Below, in pieces: positions 7,227 to 14,925 of a stretch of 14,937 nt of DNA. Location of the stretch: NCBI GenBank assembly GCA_934155625.1, contig CAKPHD010000037.1, positions 1-14,937 of the forward strand. Direction: 5' to 3'. Source of the DNA: an uncultured Clostridia bacterium. GTDB taxonomy: Bacteria > Bacillota > Clostridia > TANB77 > CAG-508. The notes below the pieces were generated by a model. That model had not been told where the DNA came from and searched no databases. It saw only the letters and a list, made by a program, of their open reading frames with translations. A program made the translations under genes and the position numbers. Within the stretch, counting starts at the first letter, position 1; the number at the start of each line of letters is the position of its first letter.

Positions 7227-7302
7227 TTTATCTTTCCTCCTTTTCATTTTTTCTTTATTTTAAGGCATTTAATCCTTATCATATTTCAAAAAAGTCATAT
7301 TA

Positions 7303-7331
7303 AGTATACCACATAATTTTAATTTTGTGTA
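7303..7331 (-). promoter_or_regulatory. Probable sigma-A promoter of yebC
   Basis: On the minus strand TACACA (7331-7326) and TATACT (7308-7303) are separated by 17 bases. The -10 matches 5 of 6 consensus positions and the -35 matches 4 of 6. Transcription would start near 7296, giving a leader of about 70 bases. No riboswitch-like structure is evident in that leader. Confidence 0.5.
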
Positions 7332-7392
7332 GTCTTTTATATATTTTTTCATAAATTGTTAAATTTTGTATATTTTTTAATATTTCGTAAAC

Positions 7393-7422
7393 AAAAAATG
7401 CAAGCTTTTACACTTGCATTTT
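7393..7422 (-). terminator. Intrinsic terminator after the metallopeptidase gene
   Basis: AAAATGCAAG (7395-7404) pairs perfectly with CTTGCATTTT (7413-7422) around an 8-base loop. On the minus strand the stem runs into six T (7398-7393). It lies about 100 bases after the apparent stop of the metallopeptidase, but only 7 bases after a second stop (7431-7429) that closes a continuation in another frame. The rest of the roughly 300-base stretch 7227-7523 holds the yebC promoter and that continuation, and nothing else I can identify. Confidence 0.85.
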
Positions 7423-7428
7423 AGAGTA

Positions 7429-7523
7429 TTACTTATTTTTTTGTTTTTCTTTATACTTCTTTTTGTATGTATACATTTCGCTATCAGCCTTATTTTGGGT
7501 ATCCACATCTGCAATTATTTTCT
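7429..7523 (-). pseudogene. Probable out-of-frame C-terminal tail of the metallopeptidase
   Basis: Directly after the TAG at 7526-7524, the frame one base back stays open through about 32 codons (KIEKIIADVDTQNKADSE, then MYTYKKKYKEKQKNK) to TAA at 7431-7429, right before the terminator. The peptide is charged and helical in character and continues the style of the preceding EEKEER end. There is no start codon or ribosome binding site of its own. I infer that the gene once ended here and that a one-base loss in the A/G-rich tract at about 7527-7552 created the earlier stop. Chance openness of about 35 codons in AT-rich DNA cannot be excluded. Confidence 0.45.
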
Positions 7524-8642
7524 CTATCTTTCTTCCTTTTCTTCTTTTTTAAAATCATTTCCTACTTCTTCTTTATTACTTTGTAATTGCTCTATTCCAT
7601 TTTCATCCATAGATATTCCCAATGCATTTAACGCCTTTTCAAAATCCATTATTTTAGAAAACTCTAAATACTCTTTTACATTTTTCTTATTTCCATCCAT
7701 AATATTTTTTTCAATAGTAGGTGAAATCATTCCTGCCATAGCATATCCTATAGATATATCAAACATTTTAGCACCTTCTTTAATTAAAATCTCAATATAT
7801 TTATTTTCTTGAATCGGTGTTAAATTAAGCGGACTTAATATTTCTTTAATATCCTCATTTGTAATCTCTTTATTTCTTTGCATTATTTTCATCATCTTTA
7901 ATCTTCCATATGATTTTTCACATTGAGTATGAATATCATTTCTTCTCTTAATTAAAATATTTTTTACATATTCAAAATTATCTATTACATCTTTTTCAAA
8001 TAAATATTTTGTAAATAACCCTTCAAATGCAATTGCTGTACTCTCTGTTAAAACATTGTTTTTTTCTATATTTTTAATATTTTTTCTTTTATTATCCAAA
8101 ATATAATTTAAATACACATCAAATGTATGTGCTAGCTCATGAACCATTATATAAGCATCAGCTAATGTTGCAGTATCTTTTTTTAACTCCACATGACCTT
8201 CTGGATCACTTTTTAGTGGAACATAAACCATATCTCTATTTTCATGAATTACATTATATGGATTTAATTCATATCGTCTAAAGTTTTTGTCTTCAAAATC
8301 TCTTTGTCTAAATCCTCGTGCATCTTCAATATCATATATATTAAATCTTATTTTAGGATTAACATTCATAACAATATTAAATACTCTTTTATACAACTCA
8401 TCATCTAGTGATTTATAAAAGTCTAATACAATTGAGATAACTTCCCATTTTTTTAATACTTTTACTGAATTATTTCGAGGTAAATTTTGATAACTATTAT
8501 TTTCTAAATATTTTTTCATCATTTCTTCTAAAAATTCACTAGGAATATTCTTTTTTGTTAATTCATTTGCCAAATTATTTAATTGATTTAGTGTTTCATC
8601 TTCTATATTAATTTCTTTATTTAGATGTTTTTCTTCTTTCAT
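7524..8642 (-). CDS. Cytosolic zinc metallopeptidase, M3/oligoendopeptidase-like
   Basis: A 372-residue protein without signal peptide or membrane helix. The zinc site is MVHELAHTFDVYL (HELAH at residues 168-172), followed 27 residues later by the likely third ligand, Glu200 in LTESTAIAFEGLFTKYL. This HExxH...E arrangement marks a gluzincin. A C-terminal segment, SIGYAMAGMISPTIEKNI then EYLEFSKIMDFEKALNALGI, resembles the end of M3 oligoendopeptidase F proteins. At about 370 residues it is much shorter than PepF (about 600), so it is an M3-like relative with a reduced N-terminal half. A role in peptide breakdown is inferred. The start is ATG 8642, because an ATG at 8654 abuts the AAAGGA ribosome binding site with no spacing. 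The C-terminus may be truncated by a frameshift. Confidence 0.85.
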   Translation of the reverse strand: MKEEKHLNKEINIEDETLNQLNNLANELTKKNIPSEFLEEMMKKYLENNSYQNLPRNNSVKVLKKWEVISIVLDFYKSLDDELYKRVFNIVMNVNPKIRFNIYDIEDARGFRQRDFEDKNFRRYELNPYNVIHENRDMVYVPLKSDPEGHVELKKDTATLADAYIMVHELAHTFDVYLNYILDNKRKNIKNIEKNNVLTESTAIAFEGLFTKYLFEKDVIDNFEYVKNILIKRRNDIHTQCEKSYGRLKMMKIMQRNKEITNEDIKEILSPLNLTPIQENKYIEILIKEGAKMFDISIGYAMAGMISPTIEKNIMDGNKKNVKEYLEFSKIMDFEKALNALGISMDENGIEQLQSNKEEVGNDFKKEEKEER

Positions 8643-8712
8643 TTTTAATTCCATTCCTTTATCATAACATAATTTAAATTAAAAAACTTTTTCTCAAAGA
8701 CTATGTACTTTT

Positions 8713-8741
8713 ATTATAACATCTTTTCAATGTAAAAACAA
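8713..8741 (-). promoter_or_regulatory. Sigma-A promoter of the metallopeptidase gene
   Basis: On the minus strand TTGTTT (8741-8736) is followed after exactly 17 bases by a perfect TATAAT (8718-8713). The predicted start near 8706 gives a leader of about 64 bases before the ATG at 8642. No terminator hairpin was recognised between the ABC permease stop (8790) and this promoter, so some read-through from the ABC operon is possible. Confidence 0.6.
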
Positions 8742-8789
8742 TTCATGGCTTCTAAAATTTTCCTATTTAATAAATTCACAAATAAACAT

Positions 8790-11297
8790 TTAGATATTAT
8801 CATTTCTTATAGTTTCAATTACATTTTGTTTATTAATCTTACTCATAGAATATTTCATAATAATTCCAATTATAATAACCACAAATACTATAGATATTAC
8901 AATTGATTTATATGGCAATACATATTCCATTTCCATATTATTTCTAAAAATTGTATACATACCATATGATAATATTATTCCAATTGGTATTCCAATAATC
9001 AATGATTTTAAACCATAAAAAATACTTTCTAATCTAATCATTCTGTTAAATTCTTTTTTTGTCATCCCTATTGACTTAAGCATAGCAAATTCTTTTTTTC
9101 TTAAATTCATATTTGTTGTTATAGTATTAAAAATGTTTGTTATTCCTATTAAAGTAATTACCCCTATAAATCCATATAAGAATATTGAAATCACTAGCAC
9201 AACTGCATTTTCTGCTCTTACAGATTCTTCCATATTAAATGTTTGAATAGTATTATCAGTTATATTGTTCTCTTGTTTATATTGTTTAATTTCTTCATCT
9301 AATTTATAAGCATCCTTTGAGTTAGAATATAACGCAATTGTTTTATATCCAATCTTATTTATAAAGTCTTCACTTACAATAATGAAAGCATCAGGATTAT
9401 ATAAAATATTTACTCCGGCTGGTATTTCTTCTGTTCTAGCAAGAATCTCAATATTATACTGAGTATCATTTATTTTTCCAGTAATAATATCTCCTTTTTT
9501 CCATGTGTATATATTACCTTGAATCTTTTTTCCATCATTGTTGGTGTTTATATTTTTATCAATTAAAATAGCTCCATTTTTATATTTATCGTAGTCTCCT
9601 CCTATTTTACTTACATATCTTTCATATGCTTCTTTGTTTAATGAGATTACATTAACTTCATCTATTCTTACTCCATTTTCTTCATCATAAAATCTTTCTT
9701 TTATTTCTTTTCCATATTCAGTTAATTCTGATTTATGTTTTTCATCCATATTCATTGTTAATACATTACTTTTATTTATTGAATATTCACCTACATCAGG
9801 TAATTTTGATATATCTTCTAAAATCTTGTATTTTTTTAATTCTTCTTTATTATCTTCATTTTCATTTTCTTGCATAAATACCATATAATTATAATTCATT
9901 TCTGTATAGTAAGCCTCTGACATTTTAAATCCATATTGTATAAAACTTGATATTGAAATAAAAATCACAATACTAACTATTATAGAAATTACTGTTGTTC
10001 TATATTTTTTCCTACTTCTTTTTAAGTTTTTATATGCAATTTCTCCTCCTGTTTTAAATATTTTAGTTATAATTTTAGGACATTTTACCTTTTTTGCTTT
10101 TAATTTTACATCTTCAGAGTTTCTTATTGCTTCAATTGGTGAAACTTTTGATGCTTTTTTGGCTGACTTTTTGCATGATAGCCATATTGTTATTATAGCT
10201 ACAAAAACACTTATTGCAATAGCTATCCAAGATATACTAAATGTTAATAAAGTCCCTTTTGATATATAATCTTTTAAAATATAATTTACTACATTTACCA
10301 ATATATAAATTGCAAATATTCCACTTATAATACCTAGAGGTATTCCTATAAGCCCTAATATAAATCCTTCAAAATAAACACTTTTCTTAATTTGTTTTTT
10401 AGTTGCACCAATGCTTGAAAGCATTCCATATTGTTTTAGTCTTTCTGTTATTGATATTTCAAAACCATTTCTAATAACAAATACACTAGAAACTAAAACA
10501 ATTCCAATTATAAATGCTCCTAATCCATATATTGTTTTTAATGTTTCATCATCCAAACTAGCTCCTTCATAAGCTAATAATTCTTTATTAACCTTATTCT
10601 CTGTTTTTGTTATATTATTTATAGTTTCTGTATTTTTTATATAATCTTTAGGTTTATTATATAAAACAGCTATATTAGCTTTTTTATTAACATTTTGCAT
10701 TTTTGTAATGGCTGTAAACCAATCTACATCATAAGATTCTATTGCAAGAATAGGTCTTTCAATTATTCCTACAATCTTATATGTTTTAGGAATTCCATTT
10801 TCCATATTTTGTTCTGTTTCATTAATATTTAAAGTAATTGTATCTCCAACTTTATAGTTAGTATTAAACTTTTTATTTATCCTTGTTGAAATGGCAAGTT
10901 CAGTATCATTTTCTGGTAGTCTACCTTCTTTTAACTTTACAGACATATTTTCAATAAATTTATCATTCATAGAAATAACATTAACAATTGGTGTTTCTTC
11001 TACATTTTTAGGGTTCGGAAGATAGCTATATCCTAATTCTTCTGATAAAAAATAATCTTTTACTTCTCTATTTTCTTCAATATATTTAATTTCATCTTTT
11101 GGTACATTATAAAAGATAGTATGATAATTTCCTTGTCCTTCTTTAGCTGTATTAACCATAGTTTTCTGAAAACTTGTTACTAATCCTGCAACTCCACAAA
11201 TCAAAGCAGTTGATAAAATAATTCCTATTATAATTACAATTGACCTTTTTTTGTTAAGTTTTAAATCTTGTATGCTTAAATCATTTAATACTTTCAT
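8790..11297 (-). CDS. ABC transporter permease with two FtsX domains
   Basis: An 835-residue inner-membrane protein with eight predicted helices in two repeats. TM1 is at about 18-40, an outer domain at 41-255, then TM2 256-278, TM3 308-337 and TM4 352-375. The second half has TM5 at 432-455, an outer domain at 456-697, then TM6 698-725, TM7 756-784 and TM8 797-815. Each half has the FtsX cytosolic loop (YGMLSSIGATKKQI near 290; FAMLKSIGMTKKEF near 737) and ends with an IEAIRN/IETIRN tail. This is the MacB/LolC-like mechanotransmission type, used to export or extract peptides and lipids at the membrane surface. It is not the 10-helix BceB type with a single large outer domain. The ATG overlaps the ATPase stop by one base (TAATG), so translation is coupled. 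The regulator and kinase upstream suggest a role in envelope stress or peptide resistance; the substrate is unknown. Confidence 0.93.
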   Translation of the reverse strand: MKVLNDLSIQDLKLNKKRSIVIIIGIILSTALICGVAGLVTSFQKTMVNTAKEGQGNYHTIFYNVPKDEIKYIEENREVKDYFLSEELGYSYLPNPKNVEETPIVNVISMNDKFIENMSVKLKEGRLPENDTELAISTRINKKFNTNYKVGDTITLNINETEQNMENGIPKTYKIVGIIERPILAIESYDVDWFTAITKMQNVNKKANIAVLYNKPKDYIKNTETINNITKTENKVNKELLAYEGASLDDETLKTIYGLGAFIIGIVLVSSVFVIRNGFEISITERLKQYGMLSSIGATKKQIKKSVYFEGFILGLIGIPLGIISGIFAIYILVNVVNYILKDYISKGTLLTFSISWIAIAISVFVAIITIWLSCKKSAKKASKVSPIEAIRNSEDVKLKAKKVKCPKIITKIFKTGGEIAYKNLKRSRKKYRTTVISIIVSIVIFISISSFIQYGFKMSEAYYTEMNYNYMVFMQENENEDNKEELKKYKILEDISKLPDVGEYSINKSNVLTMNMDEKHKSELTEYGKEIKERFYDEENGVRIDEVNVISLNKEAYERYVSKIGGDYDKYKNGAILIDKNINTNNDGKKIQGNIYTWKKGDIITGKINDTQYNIEILARTEEIPAGVNILYNPDAFIIVSEDFINKIGYKTIALYSNSKDAYKLDEEIKQYKQENNITDNTIQTFNMEESVRAENAVVLVISIFLYGFIGVITLIGITNIFNTITTNMNLRKKEFAMLKSIGMTKKEFNRMIRLESIFYGLKSLIIGIPIGIILSYGMYTIFRNNMEMEYVLPYKSIVISIVFVVIIIGIIMKYSMSKINKQNVIETIRNDNI

Positions 11298-11980
11298 TAT
11301 TTTCCATTCCTTTCATCTTTTATTATTTTTCCATCATCAATTGTTATAATTCTATCTGCTTCTAGTGCAATTTTTTCATCATGTGTAATAACAATAACAG
11401 TTTGATTATATTTTTTATTTGAAAGTTTTAATAATGAAATAATTTCTTCACTTGCCTTTGAATCAAGATTTCCAGTAGGCTCATCCGCTAACATTAAAGC
11501 TGGTTCATTTATTATTGCTCTTCCTATAGAAACTCTTTGTTGTTGTCCTCCTGATAATTGATTTGGTAAATTGTATTTTCTTTTTTCTAGCCCAAGTGTT
11601 TTTAATAATTCATCCAACCTTTTTTCATCAACATCTCTACCATCTAATTTTGTAGGTAAAGTTATATTTTCTGCCACATTTAAAACAGGTATTAAATTAT
11701 AAAATTGATAAATTAATCCAATTTGTCTTCTTCTAAAAATAGCAAGATTATCATCATTTAAAGAATAAATATCTTTTCCTTCTATAAAAACTTTTCCTGA
11801 TGTTGGCCTATCTACTCCACCAATTAAATGTAATAAAGTTGATTTTCCGCTTCCACTCGCACCTATTATAGCAACGAATTCACCCTTTTCTACTGAAAAA
11901 GATACATTATCAACAGCCTTTACTTGGTTATCTCCTTTTCCATAAATTTTGTTTAAATTTTCAATTCTTAATATTTCCAT
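11297..11980 (-). CDS. ABC transporter ATPase, MacB/LolD type
   Basis: A 227-residue nucleotide-binding subunit with all motifs: Walker A GASGSGKST (40-48), Q-loop Gln92, signature LSGGQQQR (142-149), Walker B ALMLADEPTGNLD (161-173) and switch His200 in VITHDE. The ADEPTGNLD form and the size are typical of ATPases paired with FtsX permeases. The start at 11980 is chosen because GAGG lies 6 bases upstream. ATG 11992 has its purine-rich stretch too close, and the longest frame (to 12028) would begin upstream of the predicted transcription start. The stop overlaps the permease start by one base. An upstream promoter with a tandem operator suggests control by the neighbouring response regulator. 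Confidence 0.96.
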   Translation of the reverse strand: MEILRIENLNKIYGKGDNQVKAVDNVSFSVEKGEFVAIIGASGSGKSTLLHLIGGVDRPTSGKVFIEGKDIYSLNDDNLAIFRRRQIGLIYQFYNLIPVLNVAENITLPTKLDGRDVDEKRLDELLKTLGLEKRKYNLPNQLSGGQQQRVSIGRAIINEPALMLADEPTGNLDSKASEEIISLLKLSNKKYNQTVIVITHDEKIALEADRIITIDDGKIIKDERNGK

Positions 11981-12013
11981 ATTTAACCTCATTCCTTCCT
12001 TAAAACACAATTT

Positions 12014-12045
12014 ATTATAATTGTTCAAAGTGACTTTTAAGTGAC
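12014..12045 (-). promoter_or_regulatory. ABC operon promoter with tandem response-regulator site
   Basis: On the minus strand GTCACTTAAAAGTCACTT (12045-12028) is two identical 7-base sites separated by 4 bases, so the period is 11. It is followed 8 bases later by a perfect TATAAT -10 (12019-12014). There is no good -35, and the repeat covers where it should be. This is the layout of promoters activated by PhoB/OmpR-family regulators, whose classical PhoB box is also 7+4+7. A third, inverted half-site (plus-strand GTCACA, 12064-12069) lies farther upstream. Predicted transcription start is near 12007, about 27 bases before the ATG of the ATPase. The regulator encoded at 13435-14100 is the obvious candidate; binding is inferred. 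Confidence 0.6.
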
Positions 12046-12105
12046 ATATATACTATAAATTTTGTCACATTTGAATTTCATTGGCATTATCCTGTAAATC
12101 CATAA

Positions 12106-12172
12106 AAAAAAATTGATACTTTCTTTTAACATCACTACTTTAATTATAGTTCACTTAAGTATCAATTTTTTT
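12106..12172 (-). terminator. Long stem-loop terminator after the histidine kinase
   Basis: A perfect 16-bp inverted repeat (12106-12121 with 12157-12172, core AATTGATACTT) encloses a 35-base loop. On the minus strand the second arm ends in a continuous T-run, so it should stop transcription coming from the kinase gene, which ends 42 bases upstream. The loop is longer than in most intrinsic terminators. The plus-strand arm also ends in seven T, so it could act in both directions. Together with the promoter at 12014-12045 it makes the ABC genes a separate transcription unit. Confidence 0.6.
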
Positions 12173-12213
12173 ATAATATGTTACAACTCTTTGCATATAT
12201 GATAAGTATTAAT

Positions 12214-13428
12214 TTATTTCATATATTTAACAATAAATTCTGTACCATTTCCAATTTCAGATTTACAATTTATCATACCATTATTTTTTTCAATAATATT
12301 TTTAGCTAAGGATAACCCAATACCAACACTATTATCTGAAGAATTTTGTGCTTTATAAAATCTTTCAAATATATGTTTAAGATCTTCTTTAGCAATACCT
12401 TGTCCTTCATCAGTTATTGTAATCTTTGTAAATAGTACATTTTCTTCATATTTAATAGTTATTTTTCCATTTTCTTTATTATGTTCTATGGCATTTTTTA
12501 TTATATTTGTAATTGCTTCTTGTTGCCATTTATAATCTCCAACAAATGACGCATCTTCATTCCCTTCAATAATAATCTTTTGATTTTTTATTTCTATTGG
12601 TATTTCTAAATTATCTATTATTTCGTCTATAAATTTCTTTACATTAATTTTATTATCAGAAAACTTAACAACATTAGCTTCTAACCTAGACAATTTTAAA
12701 ATTGATATAACTAGCCAGTTTATCCAATCAACTTGTTTACTGATTTCAAATATAAATCTTTGTTTAGTATCTTCATCCATGTTTGGATTGTCTTTTAAAT
12801 TATCTAACATAATCATTATTGAAGTTAATGGTGTCTTTAATTGGTGTGAAATATCCTCAACTGACATTTTTATATTTTCCTTATCCTGTCTAGATATTTC
12901 ACTTTCTTCCTTTAACATTATAGTAATTTTATATAATTCATTTTTTAAATTGCTAAGCTCATCTTCACTATTTTCATTTATATCTAAATCGTATTTTCTA
13001 TTTTTTATTTCATTTATATATTGTGTTATTTGATTGATTTTCTTATCTCTTTGTTTTAAATATATAAATATAATAGCCATATATAACGCATTAAATGAAA
13101 CTATTAATATAATATTTAATATTATATTAGTTTTCATCTGTTTTTGGACAGCAATTATAGAATTAACTTCTTCTCTATTTATCCCATACTTTTTAAGCTC
13201 TTCTTCTCCAACTTTATATTCATTAGAATTTAATATTTGTATTATCTTTTTAGTATCAATTGCGGGATTCTCTTTTATTATATATTCAATTATCTCTGAT
13301 ATTTTTTTATTTGTTATTACTGATATTTTTTTATACTGGCTGTATGTTTGCATTGATATTACAATACATGTAAAAATCATTAATATCGTTAATGGAATAA
13401 TTATTAGTTTAATATTTTTATTTTTCAT
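12214..13428 (-). CDS. Sensor histidine kinase
   Basis: A 404-residue membrane kinase. TM1 is at about 7-26, an outer sensor region at 27-100, and TM2 at 101-123, followed by a linker (124-185) where a HAMP-like segment would sit. The dimerisation/phosphoacceptor motif is EDISHQLKTPLTS with His195. ATP-binding motifs are N-box ITNIIKNAIEHN (306-317), G1 DEGQGI (340-345), F-box FERFYKA (354-360) and G2 GIGLSLAK (369-376), all intact. The outer domain of about 75 residues is helical and charged, with no domain I recognise. It is too large for the intramembrane-sensing BceS type. The ATG follows the regulator stop by 6 bases, and its ribosome binding site (GGAG) lies within the regulator's last codons. 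It should phosphorylate the regulator encoded just upstream. Confidence 0.94.
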   Translation of the reverse strand: MKNKNIKLIIIPLTILMIFTCIVISMQTYSQYKKISVITNKKISEIIEYIIKENPAIDTKKIIQILNSNEYKVGEEELKKYGINREEVNSIIAVQKQMKTNIILNIILIVSFNALYMAIIFIYLKQRDKKINQITQYINEIKNRKYDLDINENSEDELSNLKNELYKITIMLKEESEISRQDKENIKMSVEDISHQLKTPLTSIMIMLDNLKDNPNMDEDTKQRFIFEISKQVDWINWLVISILKLSRLEANVVKFSDNKINVKKFIDEIIDNLEIPIEIKNQKIIIEGNEDASFVGDYKWQQEAITNIIKNAIEHNKENGKITIKYEENVLFTKITITDEGQGIAKEDLKHIFERFYKAQNSSDNSVGIGLSLAKNIIEKNNGMINCKSEIGNGTEFIVKYMK

Positions 13429-13434
13429 TTCAAA

Positions 13435-14100
13435 TTAGTCTCCTATCCTATATCCAAGACCTCTAATAGTTTTTATAATTGAATCATCTTCCAATTTTTC
13501 TCTTATTCTTTTTATATATACTGTCAAAGTGTTATCATTAACAAAATTACCTGCTATATCCCAAATTTTTTCTAATAACTGTTCTCTTGTTATTAATTTG
13601 TTTTGATTAGTAAATAACATAAGTAAAATTCTATACTCTAAGCTAGTAAAGATAATTTCTTTATTATTTTTATATACTTTTGCAGATATGGTATCAATTT
13701 TTATGTTTTTATATTGAATAATATTATTTTCTTCTTTTTTTCCATATCTTCTTAAAACCGATTTTATTCTAGAAATTAATTCTCTAGTTCTAAAGGGCTT
13801 TACAATATAATCATCTGCTCCTAAGTCTAACCCTAACACAACACTTGTTTCTTCATCTTGTGCTGTTAAAAATATTACAGGAATATCATTTTTTTCTTTT
13901 ATTTCTTTACAAATTTCAAATCCATTTCCATCAGGTAATGAAACATCTAACAACACTATATCAATACTTTTATTATCTAATTTTTCTTTACTTTCCTTTG
14001 CTGTTTTTGCAGATATAACCTGAAATCCTTCTTGTTCTAGTGAATATTTTAACCCCATAATTATTGTTTCATTATCTTCTACTAATAATATTTTTTTCAT
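13435..14100 (-). CDS. OmpR/PhoB-family response regulator
   Basis: A 221-residue transcription factor. The receiver domain (1-115) has the acidic pair Glu8/Asp9, phosphoacceptor Asp52 (LLDVSLPDG), switch Thr79 and Lys101 (VKPF). The C-terminal winged-helix domain (about 125-221) has LTSLEYRILLMLF-like (here FTSLEYRILLMLF), TREQLLEKIWD, the recognition-helix region DNTLTVYIKRIREKL and the final wing IRGLGYRIGD. All key residues are present. ATG 14100 is chosen because the alternative at 14112 touches GAGGAG with no spacing, and because MKKILLVEDNE is the usual opening of the family. The spacing to the ribosome binding site is then 12 bases, slightly long. It is co-transcribed with the kinase, and the tandem repeat before the ABC operon is its likely target. 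Confidence 0.96.
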   Translation of the reverse strand: MKKILLVEDNETIIMGLKYSLEQEGFQVISAKTAKESKEKLDNKSIDIVLLDVSLPDGNGFEICKEIKEKNDIPVIFLTAQDEETSVVLGLDLGADDYIVKPFRTRELISRIKSVLRRYGKKEENNIIQYKNIKIDTISAKVYKNNKEIIFTSLEYRILLMLFTNQNKLITREQLLEKIWDIAGNFVNDNTLTVYIKRIREKLEDDSIIKTIRGLGYRIGD

Positions 14101-14142
14101 GTGATTTTTCATCTCCTCAAATGTTATATATTTTTCCTAGTT

Positions 14143-14171
14143 AAAATATCATTATAATTATCCTTTGTCAA
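14143..14171 (-). promoter_or_regulatory. Probable sigma-A promoter of the two-component genes
   Basis: On the minus strand a perfect TTGACA (14171-14166) starts directly after the PAP2 stop codon and is followed after 17 bases by TATTTT (14148-14143, 4 of 6). Predicted transcription starts near 14136, giving a leader of about 36 bases. The regulator-kinase pair can therefore be expressed separately from the PAP2 gene. A TATAAT at about 14157-14152 is too close to this -35 to pair with it. Confidence 0.5.
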
Positions 14172-14825
14172 CTACTTGTATTTTTCTTCCTTTCTGCAAA
14201 ACACATTATTAACAGCACTTATATAGATAACCAAATAAGATATAGAAATCAAAAAACCTCCTAGAACATCACTAGTATAATGTACACCTAGATAGATTCT
14301 ACTAATTCCAATCAAGCAAATTAGAATGCTTAATAAACTAATCAAAATCCACTTAACATTCTTATTTTCAACATATTTATAACTCAAATAAATTAAATAA
14401 CCGTAAAATGCCATACTAATCATAGAATGTCCTGATGGAAAACTATATCCTGATTCTTCAATTATTCTATATTCAGTTGGTCTAGGTCTTTGCAATATTC
14501 TTTTTAGTAATTGGTTCAAAATTGTAATAATAGCTAAATTAGTCAAAATTGATAATCCTATTTTCTTGTTTTTTATAACTGCAATCAATATCACTGTTAA
14601 TAATATTATAAATATCGCCCCACCAAAATTAGTAATAAATTTTGCTATTGGTGTTGCAAAATCAGATATTAAAAATGTAGATATTATTTTATAGCCAATT
14701 ATATCCCCATTCATTATTTCTTTATTGAATACATCTTCTGCTAATTCTAAAAATCCAATTAAACATATAAATAATACAATCCATTTCCAATTTTTTATAA
14801 TAAATTCTTTTATTTTTTCTTTCAT
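14172..14825 (-). CDS. PAP2-family membrane lipid phosphatase
   Basis: A 217-residue integral membrane protein with about six helices and the complete PAP2 signature: KRILQRPRP (Lys108, Arg113, Arg115), PSGHS (130-134, catalytic His133) and SRIYLGVHYTSD (Arg176, His182, Asp186). Families of this type include BcrC and PgpB, which remove phosphate from undecaprenyl pyrophosphate or phosphatidylglycerol phosphate on the outer membrane face. Which lipid it uses cannot be read from the sequence. GAGG stands 5 bases before the ATG. It lies 71 bases upstream of the response regulator in the same direction. In a cassette with a two-component system and ABC pump, a BcrC-like role in recycling the wall lipid carrier is attractive but inferred. 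Confidence 0.92.
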   Translation of the reverse strand: MKEKIKEFIIKNWKWIVLFICLIGFLELAEDVFNKEIMNGDIIGYKIISTFLISDFATPIAKFITNFGGAIFIILLTVILIAVIKNKKIGLSILTNLAIITILNQLLKRILQRPRPTEYRIIEESGYSFPSGHSMISMAFYGYLIYLSYKYVENKNVKWILISLLSILICLIGISRIYLGVHYTSDVLGGFLISISYLVIYISAVNNVFCRKEEKYK

Positions 14826-14883
14826 TTTTACCTCATTTTCTATATACTATCATTTCTATATATTGTAATTTGTCTTTTACAAT

Positions 14884-14925
14884 AATAGCATAAAAAAGAA
14901 AAGTAGTTATTGTTAATCAACTATT
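14884..14925 (-). terminator. Weak terminator-like hairpin ahead of the PAP2 gene
   Basis: On the minus strand TAGTT and AACTA pair around a short AT loop, followed by CTTTTCTTTTTT. The stem is only five pairs and AT-rich, so this is a weak call. It would end a gene lying beyond the right edge of the window. Between it and the PAP2 start I see only faint promoter-like matches (TTGTAA with TATAGA 16 bases on). Confidence 0.35.

Noticed and set aside
7227..7247. Seven extra N-terminal codons on yebC
   Set aside because: They contain the GGAGG ribosome binding site, and the family begins at MSGHSKWHN.
8790..11297. Assignment of the permease as BceB
   Set aside because: It has eight helices in two FtsX repeats with two outer domains, not ten helices with one.
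11981..12028. Longer start for the ABC ATPase
   Set aside because: It lies upstream of the predicted transcription start and overlaps the operator. The family starts at MEILRIENL.
12779..13438. Two plus-strand frames opposite the histidine kinase
   Set aside because: They are Ile/Phe/Ser-rich antisense frames inside a kinase whose motifs are all intact.
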